This document shows positions 1-7,843 of a stretch of 64,000 bases of DNA, one piece after another. The translations under genes were made by a program, and so were the position numbers. The notes under the pieces are model-generated. The model was not told the DNA's origin. It searched no databases and was given only the letters and a program-made list of their open reading frames with translations. The DNA lies in the NCBI RefSeq assembly GCF_029392315.1, contig NZ_CP113939.1, positions 62,001 to 126,000 on the forward strand, written 5' to 3'. The stretch comes from Bifidobacterium sp. ESL0690. GTDB lineage: Bacteria > Actinomycetota > Actinomycetes > Actinomycetales > Bifidobacteriaceae. Position 1 is the stretch's first letter. Every line of letters begins with the position of its first letter.

Positions 1-379
1 CGATGCGCTTCGGCACCATTTCGGCGATGACGATGTCGCAGAAGGAAATGATAAGCGTCAAGACGATAGTGGTGCCGGGGCTTGCGATATGGTGCGGAAT
101 CCCCCAGCTTTCCACGACCGGCTCAACCCAAGGTGCGATGGCGGATTCGCCGAACGACGCCGAGAAGAAGCCGGAAAGCGTTACGCCGATTTGCACGGTA
201 GAAAGGAATGTATTCGGGTCTCGCGCAATTTTGGCGACTTTCTGCCCGCGCGCGTCCTCCTGTTCCATCTCGTCGAGCTGCGAGCCGCGCAGGCTCACCA
301 GTGCGAGCTCGGTGCACGAAAAGACGCCGCCGATGATCAGGAAGACGAAAACGAAGACAATATCCAGGGCCAAAGACAT
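1..379 (-). CDS. CNNM/HlyC-CorC family membrane protein, N-terminal part (cut by window edge)
   Basis: Read on the minus strand, 126 codons are visible before the window ends. The protein opens with a hydrophobic segment (SLALDIVFVFVFLIIGG) followed by FSCTELALVSL and, later, VQIGVTLSGFFSASFGE and a further hydrophobic stretch ending in AEMVPKR. This pattern is typical of the DUF21/CNNM transmembrane domain of HlyC/CorC-type proteins, linked to divalent cation handling. The CBS and CorC_HlyC domains would lie outside the window. The ATG sits only one base after a GGAGG site; a TTG four codons inside (position 367) has ideal spacing of seven bases and may be the true start. An in-frame stop lies just upstream. 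Confidence 0.8.
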   Translation of the reverse strand, partial: MSLALDIVFVFVFLIIGGVFSCTELALVSLRGSQLDEMEQEDARGQKVAKIARDPNTFLSTVQIGVTLSGFFSASFGESAIAPWVEPVVESWGIPHHIASPGTTIVLTLIISFCDIVIAEMVPKRI

Positions 380-536
380 GCCTCCAGTCTAGAAGAGCGG
401 TGGGTCATTGACTGCGCTCCTGAACGGCCACGTGCTGTATTACGCTCAAAGTAAAGCATTTGAAGTGTAAACATAATGGATAATTGTTTTATTTTCCGTG
501 TATTCCCGACATATTTTTTACTCAGAAACAGTGAAA

Positions 537-564
537 TTGTTTGAATATTGCGTCGGCATATAAT
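537..564 (+). promoter_or_regulatory. Candidate promoter for the leucine-rich-repeat gene
   Basis: TTGTTT (537-542) and a perfect TATAAT (559-564) are separated by 16 bases in the AT-rich 330-bp gap between the divergent genes. Transcription would start near 571, leaving a leader of about 140 bases before the GTG start at 711. Prediction only. Confidence 0.5.
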
Positions 565-710
565 ACAATAATTTGCCATTGGGGGATTCTTTGCTGAGAA
601 CGATTTTGGGTTTATCGTGCTCTCAGCGATTGCTGACATCGCGAGTGTAGTGTGCGTTCGCACGACACGTTTGGGGCGCGATGTGCGAGGCCGCCGGAAA
701 GGGGCATATC

Positions 711-3284
711 GTGCGGACGCGGATGCATAAATGGTTGTGGATAACCATGGGTGTAATGCTGCTAGCTTTATGCCTTGGCGTGGCCGTTATCGGTTTTCAA
801 GGGAAGCTAAGTTTAGGCAGTTACACAAATGGTGCGGCCGAGAAGGATGAGTCATCGGTTTCAGCTGTGGCATCACAGAAGGGCAAAGGCGTCTCCAGTG
901 CCGATTCTTCTGCAAAATACGTGCGACATTCCGGATTCCAGACCTCGCAGAGTGCGAATCGCGTTTCATCCGATGCAGTCGGTCTGCCGGGTCGTATCGT
1001 CAATGACATCGGTTTCAATGCGTCCTATACACTGACGTACGATGCGAACGGTGGTACGGAAGCGCCGCTGACCAAGGCAGATACCGGGCAGGGGGTTCAG
1101 ACTTGCTCGTCCCAGCATGTTTCTGGCGAAGTGGTCACCTTGTCGGCTGGCGCCACAGACAATTGCCAGAAAGACAATCCGATTCGTGATGGTATGAAGT
1201 TCGTGGGTTGGTCGGCGACGAAGTTGGCTCCGTTCGATACGTTTTCGGACGCAGAAAATCATGTGATGACTACCATGACAATGCCGGCAGCCCCGCAAAC
1301 GATGTATGCCATATGGGTGCGTGACTCCTATACGGTGACGTTCAAAACACAGATGGACTCTAACGGCGTTGCTTCTTCTGCGATAATACTGAAAACGGAT
1401 ACGGTGGCCGCGGGAGAGACGCCTGTGCCTCCGACCTCGCCGACCCCCTATAATCAAGGCCTCAAGTTCATGGGCTGGGGCGTGAGCAAAGACAGCACGG
1501 ATGCCAGCGGCGAGGGCATGATGACCACGTTCGACGCGACGGCGCCAGTCAACAGTAACGAGACGGTATGGGCGCTGTGGGGTTATGAGGACACTTCAGC
1601 CGGGCACAGGTGCGTCATGAGTGTGGATACGGTCGCCACGTGCTTTCCGGATCAGACATTGGCGCATACGGTAGTCAGCGCGGCGCAAGCGACTGACGCT
1701 CACCACACCACGGACGTGTGGACGCTGCGTGACGCATTGCATTTCGGCGATCTGAACTACGATACGACTCCGGGGCATGGTCTGGACGATAATCCACTGA
1801 ACATCTCCGAGCTGGACGGCTTGCAGACGCTCACGGGTCTGGGGCGCCTGCATATCAGCAACGTTACTGGGAATACGCTTAATACTCACAGCCGTGATCT
1901 GCACCAGCTGAAATATCTGGATAAGATGGAGAACCTTTTCGCGAACGGCGACGGGATAACCGATGTCAGCAATCTTTCCGGAATGTCGCATCTGCAAATC
2001 CTGTATCTTACCGACAACAGCATTTCCGATTTGAGTGGCCTTTCCAGATTGTGGGATTTGCAGACCCTGAAACTGGACAATAACCGTATTTCCGATCTCT
2101 CGGGCCTGATCGTGTCTCCCACTGAGCATTTGTCGAGGCTTACAGAGCTGGATCTCAATAACAATGCAATCGTCCATGTGTCGCCTTTGGCGCCTCTTAC
2201 CACATTGAAGACGTTGAAGCTTCAGAACAACCAGATTCCATCCATCGTTTCGTTGTCGCCGTTGCAGGGAATGTATGCGCTGTATCTGGACAACAACAAG
2301 ATTGACGATATCAGCGTCATCAAGAGGGCAAATTTCCAATATCTGACAATGCTTGGATTATCAAGCAATAAAATTAGTGACATCGGTTCTTTGCGCGACG
2401 TAACTACTCTCAAGCAATTGTGGTTGCACCACAACGAGATTTCAGACGTGTCGCCGTTGGCGGGGTTGACGAACTTGACCATGCTTTATATCGGTAGCAA
2501 CCATATCCGCGATATTTCGTCGCTGAGCGGCTTGACGGGATTGGATTGGGGCACACCAGACAGTTGCGATTTCGGAACTTCCAGTTTCTGCGCCGACAAC
2601 CAGACGGTGACCTTGTCGGACACGTTGACGGCCGATCCAGGGCTGTCGATGCCCACGGCGGTGACGATGAAGAAGTCGGTGGCCGACGGCTCGGTCGCCG
2701 GGGCGGCTGTTGAACCAACGTCAAGCTTGCCGACTTCGCCAAGTTCGGGGCAATTCGACGCCGACCACCAGCAGGTGACGTGGGCCGGACCGATGCCGTT
2801 CAACGCCGACAATTCCGCGAAAACCTTGCAGCAAACGTTCTCCACCGATGCGCAATTGCCCAACACCACGGGAGTCTTTTCGGGCACCATCACCGAGCCG
2901 TACAAGGTCGCGCAGCATACGGTAACGTTCGACCCCGGCGCGGGCACTCTGCCGTCCGGACAACCGTCGTCGGTACAGGTGCATAGCGGCTACAAGATTA
3001 CCGCCCCTGCTTCAGAGCCTTCGCGTGACGGCTACTATTTCGTGGGCTGGATTTGCGCCGCCGGCATTGCCGGGATGTGCAGCCAAGGAGACTCTTTCGA
3101 CTTCGCCAACACCGCGGTAACCAAGGATGCGACGTTAAGTGCCAAGTGGGGTGAGTTGGCGAATTCGATACCACTTACTGGGGCTTCATACAAGGATTAT
3201 TTGCGTCGCGGCGGGCTCGCCGTTACTTTGTTGGGACTGGCTGTGGCCTGTGAATTATTGAGAAGGCGTGCAGCTGGCCGGTGA
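711..3284 (+). CDS. Cell-wall-anchored leucine-rich-repeat protein with InlB-type B repeats
   Basis: A secreted surface protein, probably adhesive. An N-terminal hydrophobic signal (KWLWITMGVMLLALCLGVAV) is followed by Listeria-Bacteroides (InlB B-repeat, Flg_new-like) modules: a YDANGG / FVGWS block, a second block with FMGWG, and a final one near the C-terminus (DPGAGTLPSGQ ... FVGWI). Between them lie about nine 22-residue internalin-like leucine-rich repeats with the LxxLxLxxNxIxD pattern. The C-terminus has IPLTG, a hydrophobic span and an arginine-rich tail, matching a variant LPxTG sortase signal. GTG at 711 is preferred over ATG at 681 because GGAAAGGGG lies six bases upstream. It is convergent with the LacI gene. 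The ligand is unknown. Confidence 0.88.
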   Translation: MRTRMHKWLWITMGVMLLALCLGVAVIGFQGKLSLGSYTNGAAEKDESSVSAVASQKGKGVSSADSSAKYVRHSGFQTSQSANRVSSDAVGLPGRIVNDIGFNASYTLTYDANGGTEAPLTKADTGQGVQTCSSQHVSGEVVTLSAGATDNCQKDNPIRDGMKFVGWSATKLAPFDTFSDAENHVMTTMTMPAAPQTMYAIWVRDSYTVTFKTQMDSNGVASSAIILKTDTVAAGETPVPPTSPTPYNQGLKFMGWGVSKDSTDASGEGMMTTFDATAPVNSNETVWALWGYEDTSAGHRCVMSVDTVATCFPDQTLAHTVVSAAQATDAHHTTDVWTLRDALHFGDLNYDTTPGHGLDDNPLNISELDGLQTLTGLGRLHISNVTGNTLNTHSRDLHQLKYLDKMENLFANGDGITDVSNLSGMSHLQILYLTDNSISDLSGLSRLWDLQTLKLDNNRISDLSGLIVSPTEHLSRLTELDLNNNAIVHVSPLAPLTTLKTLKLQNNQIPSIVSLSPLQGMYALYLDNNKIDDISVIKRANFQYLTMLGLSSNKISDIGSLRDVTTLKQLWLHHNEISDVSPLAGLTNLTMLYIGSNHIRDISSLSGLTGLDWGTPDSCDFGTSSFCADNQTVTLSDTLTADPGLSMPTAVTMKKSVADGSVAGAAVEPTSSLPTSPSSGQFDADHQQVTWAGPMPFNADNSAKTLQQTFSTDAQLPNTTGVFSGTITEPYKVAQHTVTFDPGAGTLPSGQPSSVQVHSGYKITAPASEPSRDGYYFVGWICAAGIAGMCSQGDSFDFANTAVTKDATLSAKWGELANSIPLTGASYKDYLRRGGLAVTLLGLAVACELLRRRAAGR

Positions 3285-3319
3285 CGCGACGATTGGCAGA
3301 TTGCCTCAGTGACCGTAGC

Positions 3320-4315
3320 TCATTGTGTTTTCATATTGCAGCCGCAAGACTGTCGAATCACCAGTTTCGCCTCGAGTAGATGACGGGTGGGTTTGGAATT
3401 CTGGTCGATTGCCGTCTCCAAAGCCAGTTTTGCGATGGCTTTTGGATCCTGTTGAAGAACCGTAAGCTCGGGGTAAGTGTATTGCGAATCGATGGTGCCA
3501 TCGAATGAAATGATTGCCATCTCTTCGGGAACGCGTATTCCACGTTCGTGCATGGCTCGCAGCGCCCCCAGTGCGATGAGGTCCGAGCCCGCGAACACGG
3601 CGGTCGGGCGATTTGGCGAGTCAAGAATACGCAGCATCGCTTGGTATCCGCCATCACGGGTGAAGCTTGTGTATTCGATATGGCCGGCTGGGATTCCCCG
3701 TTTCATGAAGGCGTGGTACCAGCCTTTCACGCGCCCATCGCTGATTCCGTTGAGCGAATTGCCAATGATCATGGCGGCGTTGGTATGGCCGTGTTCGAAA
3801 AGGTGGTTCATTCCGGTTTCCACAGCCTTGGCGTAGTCGGCAGATATCGTGGTGGCGTTGTTGAGTTTCGTGTCGACGTCGAAAACGATGAATTTACAGT
3901 TCTCCGTATTGATGGGAGAAAGCTCGATGTTCTCGCATGGAGAGATGAATAGGGCTTCCACATTGCGGTTGATGAGCTGTTCGGTGACAAAATGTTCCCG
4001 TTCGGGGCTTCCGTGCGAAGCTGCGAACAGCATCGAGTATCCCCGTTCTGCGGCGAGCATTTCAAGTTCTTCGTAGACTCCGGCGTTGAAAGGATTGGTC
4101 ATATCGTTGATCACCGCACCGAGCGTATTCGAGTTGCCGGTGCGCAGCGCTCGGGCGATTGAATTGGGTTGATAGTTCAGTTTCCGGGCTGCGTCGAGCA
4201 CTCGCTTCGTTGTTTTTTCGGATACGTTGCGTGGGCCTTTGTTGAAAACGTAACTGACTACTGCTGTAGAAACGTTCGCTAAACGCGCTACGTCGTTGCG
4301 AGTTGCTTTGGCCAT
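3320..4315 (-). CDS. LacI-family transcriptional regulator of the adjacent sugar operon
   Basis: The N-terminus (MAKATRNDVARLANVSTAVV) is a canonical LacI helix-turn-helix with hinge helix (LNYQPNSIARALRTG). The rest is a periplasmic-binding-protein-like effector domain (TAVFAGSDLIALGALRAMHE) ending in a C-terminal RQSCGC. The length of 331 residues is normal. Start chosen at 4315 because AAAGGA lies five bases upstream; a longer version would begin at 4342. It is transcribed divergently from the ABC transporter and alpha-galactosidase genes, so it most likely represses them and releases DNA on binding an alpha-galactoside or its product. RafR is a reasonable guess for the orthologue but cannot be proved here. 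Confidence 0.93.
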   Translation of the reverse strand: MAKATRNDVARLANVSTAVVSYVFNKGPRNVSEKTTKRVLDAARKLNYQPNSIARALRTGNSNTLGAVINDMTNPFNAGVYEELEMLAAERGYSMLFAASHGSPEREHFVTEQLINRNVEALFISPCENIELSPINTENCKFIVFDVDTKLNNATTISADYAKAVETGMNHLFEHGHTNAAMIIGNSLNGISDGRVKGWYHAFMKRGIPAGHIEYTSFTRDGGYQAMLRILDSPNRPTAVFAGSDLIALGALRAMHERGIRVPEEMAIISFDGTIDSQYTYPELTVLQQDPKAIAKLALETAIDQNSKPTRHLLEAKLVIRQSCGCNMKTQ

Positions 4316-4442
4316 GGAAATCCTTTGCGGAAAGGGAAACAAGAAACTTATTACAGTATAGGGTTAAGACTGAATTATCTGAGTCGCGACAAGGCTGTGC
4401 CGATTTCGAATTAAAGTATTTTGGAATAAATCAATTGCTGAT

Positions 4443-4471
4443 TTGCAAAATAAAATCTACACGTGTAGTAT
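4443..4471 (+). promoter_or_regulatory. Promoter of the sugar ABC operon with embedded LacI-type operator
   Basis: TTGCAA (4443-4448) and TAGTAT (4466-4471) are spaced by 17 bases. The perfect 12-bp palindrome CTACACGTGTAG (4457-4468), with the central CG usual for LacI-family operators, covers the end of the spacer and part of the -10 box. Binding there would block RNA polymerase. The regulator gene is divergent and about 140 bp away. Confidence 0.65.
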
Positions 4472-4546
4472 CTGAATCGTTATCTGGGAGATGCTGAACA
4501 TGGCTGTTAGGTTTCTCTCTTGTTAACTCAACGGAAGAGGTAAGTT

Positions 4547-5803
4547 ATGAAAAAGATTCGAATCACAGCTGCGGTGGTGAGTGCGGCACTGGCTTTGACA
4601 GGTCTTTCGGCTTGTGGCGGCGGCTCGAGTTCGTCGGGCTCCAAAACCGTGGAATTTATGACGATGCAGTCTTCGGGAACTCCACAACTCAAGGTATTGC
4701 AAGGCTTGGCAAAGGCTTTTGAAAAGGAGAATCCTGGTGTCAATATCAAGTTGTTGCCGGGAACCGACAGCAATGAAAACGACATCAAAGTCCGTCTGGC
4801 TGGCCACAATCCTCCTGATATTTGGGCGACGCACGGATGGTCGCGCGACCGTTACGGCAACTTCCTGGAACCGCTGCAGAACCGCCCTTGGGCGAAGAAT
4901 CTGAAGCCACTGGGCAACAGCGTCTTCAAGGACGGCAAGGGCAACCTGTATGCGCTTCCTGTAGATATTCAAGTTTCAGGAGTGATGTACAACAAGACCG
5001 TACTTCAAAAGGCCGGGGTTGACCCGAAGAGTATAACGACTTGGGATGATTTCGATCAGGCCTGCGCGAAGGTCAAGGAAGCTGGTCTGACTCCAATCGT
5101 CAGCAACCCGAAGGATCCTGGCGCCGACGGCGATATTGCCGATTATCTTCTGCCGGGTATGTATACGGATGCTCAACTGAAGGACCTCAAGAAGGGCAAG
5201 TTCGACACCAGCGTTTACGAGCAGTACACGCAGATCGTCAAGAAGTGGGCCGATTCCAAGTACTTCAACGTCGACTACACCTCCGCCAGCGCCGATGACG
5301 ACGCGCGTGCGATGGCTTCCGATCAGGCAGCCTTCTTCCTACGCGCCAACGGCAACGCTCAGCTCATGGAATCCTTCAACCCCAATGTGAAACTCGGTAT
5401 GTTCCCCGTTCCCGCAAAGGTCGGCAAGCCTTACTTCTCCACTGGAGAAGACATGGCGTTTGGTGTTTCCAAGACCAGCAAGAGCAAGGATGAAGCGCTG
5501 AAATTCATCGATTTCATGGCCAAGCCTGCCAATATGCAGAAACTGGTCAATGTCAGCATGAACGATTCCGCACTCAAGGGCGTCAATTCCGCCTTGGGCC
5601 AGTTCCAGGACACCTACGATTACTGGGTCAAGGACCAGAAGACCCGCACGGTCCCCTTCTTCGACCGCGCTTACCTGCCAAACGGCATGTACAACACGTT
5701 GGGCAAGTCCACCGACGGCCTCATCACCGGGCAGCTGACCCCGGAGTCGGCGGCCGAGCAGGTCAAAACCTCGTTCAACAGCCTGTATGGGCAGAAGTCC
5801 TGA
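4547..5803 (+). CDS. Sugar ABC transporter substrate-binding lipoprotein
   Basis: 418 residues with a lipoprotein signal (LALTGLSAC, Cys23) followed by a short Gly/Ser linker. The body fits the extracellular solute-binding protein family 1 fold: an early GIFxxFEKENPGV-like segment (LAKAFEKENPGVNIKLLPG), PPDIWATHGW and GVMYNKTVLQKAG. It would capture an oligosaccharide outside the cell and deliver it to the two permeases encoded next. The alpha-galactosidase at the end of the locus suggests raffinose- or melibiose-type alpha-galactosides as ligand; this is inference from context. No ATPase gene is in the operon, so a shared MsmK/UgpC-type ATPase elsewhere is likely. RBS GGAAGAGG precedes the ATG. 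Confidence 0.92.
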   Translation: MKKIRITAAVVSAALALTGLSACGGGSSSSGSKTVEFMTMQSSGTPQLKVLQGLAKAFEKENPGVNIKLLPGTDSNENDIKVRLAGHNPPDIWATHGWSRDRYGNFLEPLQNRPWAKNLKPLGNSVFKDGKGNLYALPVDIQVSGVMYNKTVLQKAGVDPKSITTWDDFDQACAKVKEAGLTPIVSNPKDPGADGDIADYLLPGMYTDAQLKDLKKGKFDTSVYEQYTQIVKKWADSKYFNVDYTSASADDDARAMASDQAAFFLRANGNAQLMESFNPNVKLGMFPVPAKVGKPYFSTGEDMAFGVSKTSKSKDEALKFIDFMAKPANMQKLVNVSMNDSALKGVNSALGQFQDTYDYWVKDQKTRTVPFFDRAYLPNGMYNTLGKSTDGLITGQLTPESAAEQVKTSFNSLYGQKS

Positions 5804-5822
5804 CTTCAAGGAGTGACGCATC

Positions 5823-6788
5823 GTGACTAGCGAAAAATCTCGGCAAACTGAGATGGCTGGTCCGTCAGCGGACGCCGCGGAACCGTTGCCTAGGCCGAAG
5901 AGCCGAAACAACGGTTCGCGGCGGCGGTTCCGCGGCGCGGCTGTCAATCTTTTCTACCTGCCCGTTGTAATCGTCCTAGTGGTTTTCATTATCTACCCAC
6001 TGATTTCGGGCATTGCTCTCTCGCTGACCAATTGGGACGGCTATAACGCGACAAAAACCTTTGTCGGCTTGGCTAACTACAAACGAATCCTCAGCGACGG
6101 CAACTTCGGCACCATTCTCATCAACACGTTTATCTACGGCATCGGCAGCACGGTGATCCAGCAGGTTTTGGGCCTGGCGCTCGCGTTGCTGCTCAATACC
6201 AAGATTCACGGCAAAACGCTGATTCGCGCCATTATCTATCTGCCGGCGTTGGTTGCGCCTGTGGTGATGGGTATTATGTATTACTTCATCTTCCAGTATC
6301 AGCAAGGCGCGCTGAATCAGATTCTGGTCTGGTTGGGACTGCCGAAAGTGGCATGGTTCAACAACGCGCATTTCTCCGTGGCGATCATCGTGCTCGTCAA
6401 CTCCATCCAGTTCGTCGGCGTCTCGATGATCATCTACCTTTCCGGCCTGCAGACCATGGACCAGGAAGTGCTGGAAGCCGCCGAAGTCGACGGCGCCTAT
6501 GGCTGGAAGAAATTCTGGAACGTCCAGCTGCCGCTTCTGGCGCCTTCGTTCACCACCAGTGTGGTGCTGAATCTTATCGGTGGCTTGAAGCTTTACGACA
6601 TCATCAAGGTGTTGACTGGCGGAGGCCCAGGCTATTCCACCAACTCGCTTTCCACCTATATCGGCACGGTTTACTTCGATAACCAAGCCGCCGGTTACGC
6701 TTCGGCAATCGGCGTGGTGCTGTTCGTCCTCATCGCGTTGGTCACGTTTGCGGTTAACAAAGGCCTTGCGAAGTTGGAGTGGGAGTGA
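5823..6788 (+). CDS. Sugar ABC transporter permease, MalF/UgpA type
   Basis: 321 residues: a charged cytoplasmic N-terminus, then about six transmembrane helices beginning with NLFYLPVVIVLVVFIIYPLI. The cytoplasmic loop EAAEVDGAYGWKKFWNVQLP is the EAA motif that docks the ATPase. It starts at GTG 5823, preceded by AAGGAG at good spacing, 19 bases after the binding-protein gene, and its TGA ends two bases before the next start. It would pair with the next permease to form the channel for the sugar taken up by this operon. Confidence 0.93.
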   Translation: MTSEKSRQTEMAGPSADAAEPLPRPKSRNNGSRRRFRGAAVNLFYLPVVIVLVVFIIYPLISGIALSLTNWDGYNATKTFVGLANYKRILSDGNFGTILINTFIYGIGSTVIQQVLGLALALLLNTKIHGKTLIRAIIYLPALVAPVVMGIMYYFIFQYQQGALNQILVWLGLPKVAWFNNAHFSVAIIVLVNSIQFVGVSMIIYLSGLQTMDQEVLEAAEVDGAYGWKKFWNVQLPLLAPSFTTSVVLNLIGGLKLYDIIKVLTGGGPGYSTNSLSTYIGTVYFDNQAAGYASAIGVVLFVLIALVTFAVNKGLAKLEWE

Positions 6789-6790
6789 TC

Positions 6791-7705
6791 ATGAGCGAGA
6801 AAACACAAGTGAAGGCAACGGCGAATGCGAAGGTTTCGCGCGCCCATGAAACGCGTGAGCAGCGTGAGCAACGCAAGGAACATAAGGAATACCAGCGCGG
6901 TCGTTGGGCGATTTACCTCTTCCTGGGCATCGTCATCATCTGCCAGCTGCTGCCGTTCTATCTGGCGATCACCACCTCTTTGAAACCTGCGGATGACATG
7001 ACTTCCGCGCTTATTCCGCGTACTGCGGATTTGGCGTGGAGCAACTGGTCTGCGGCCATCACCGAAGGCGGCATCCTTAAATCGGTTGTCAACAGCATCA
7101 TCGTCACCGTCTGCACCACGCTGCTGGTTTGCGTGCTTGGCGCGGCTGCTGCCTATCCTCTGGCGAGAAGGCAGACCCGGTTCAACGGTCTGGTATCGGC
7201 GTTCATCCTTTCGATGATGATGATTCCGCCGCTTTCCATTCTGGTGCCGCTCTATACCTTCCTGGTCAACATCAACGCCGCGAATACGTACTGGGGTATC
7301 ATTCTGGTGCTTACCGCCACGAACCTGCCGCTTGCCGTATTCCTCTACACGGCGTTCATCAAGGCGATTCCGCCCGCCATCGACGAAGCGGGAACGATTG
7401 ACGGCGCCAACAAGCTGCAGGTCTTCGGCAAGCTCATCCTCCCGATGCTGAAGCCGGTGACGGCCACCGTGGTCATCATGACCGGCTCGACGGTCTGGAA
7501 CGACTACGCGCTTTCCAGCTACATCTTGACCGACCCGGCCAAGCAGACCATAGCCCCGCGTGTGGCGTCGTTCTTCTCGGCGAACACCAACAATCTCGGC
7601 ATTGCCGCTGCGGCCGCGCTGATCGCTGCAGTGCCTATGGTTGTGGCTTACATGTTCCTGCAGAAATATTTCATTGCCGGTATGGTTGCGGGTTCGGTGA
7701 AATGA
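6791..7705 (+). CDS. Sugar ABC transporter permease, MalG/UgpE type
   Basis: About 304 residues with a long basic N-terminal tail rich in Arg/Glu, then six predicted membrane helices (WAIYLFLGIVIICQLLPFYL first). The EAA loop DEAGTIDGANKLQVFGKLIL is present. ATG 6791 is preferred over the upstream GTG 6779 because GGGAG lies six bases before it; translation is probably coupled to the previous gene, whose stop is two bases upstream. It is the second half of the membrane channel. A hairpin at 7719-7772 follows and may reduce read-through into the alpha-galactosidase gene. Confidence 0.93.
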   Translation: MSEKTQVKATANAKVSRAHETREQREQRKEHKEYQRGRWAIYLFLGIVIICQLLPFYLAITTSLKPADDMTSALIPRTADLAWSNWSAAITEGGILKSVVNSIIVTVCTTLLVCVLGAAAAYPLARRQTRFNGLVSAFILSMMMIPPLSILVPLYTFLVNINAANTYWGIILVLTATNLPLAVFLYTAFIKAIPPAIDEAGTIDGANKLQVFGKLILPMLKPVTATVVIMTGSTVWNDYALSSYILTDPAKQTIAPRVASFFSANTNNLGIAAAAALIAAVPMVVAYMFLQKYFIAGMVAGSVK

Positions 7706-7718
7706 CGGAAAACGAATG

Positions 7719-7772
7719 CAGGCCGCTGAAACTGATATATTACATTTCTGTGAATGAGGTTTCGGCGGCCTG
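7719..7772 (+). terminator. Intra-locus hairpin between permease and alpha-galactosidase genes
   Basis: Arms 7719-7732 and 7759-7772 are complementary over 14 positions with one G-T pair and enclose an AT-rich loop. A short T-containing stretch (TTCGTTT) follows. It probably works as a partial terminator or as a 3' stabiliser that sets transporter and hydrolase expression apart. Confidence 0.6.
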
Positions 7773-7843
7773 TTCGTTTCGAATATCTATTGTCGATAAT
7801 AATTAGTTGAAATTTGAATCAAAACGTTAGTAAAGGAAAAATT

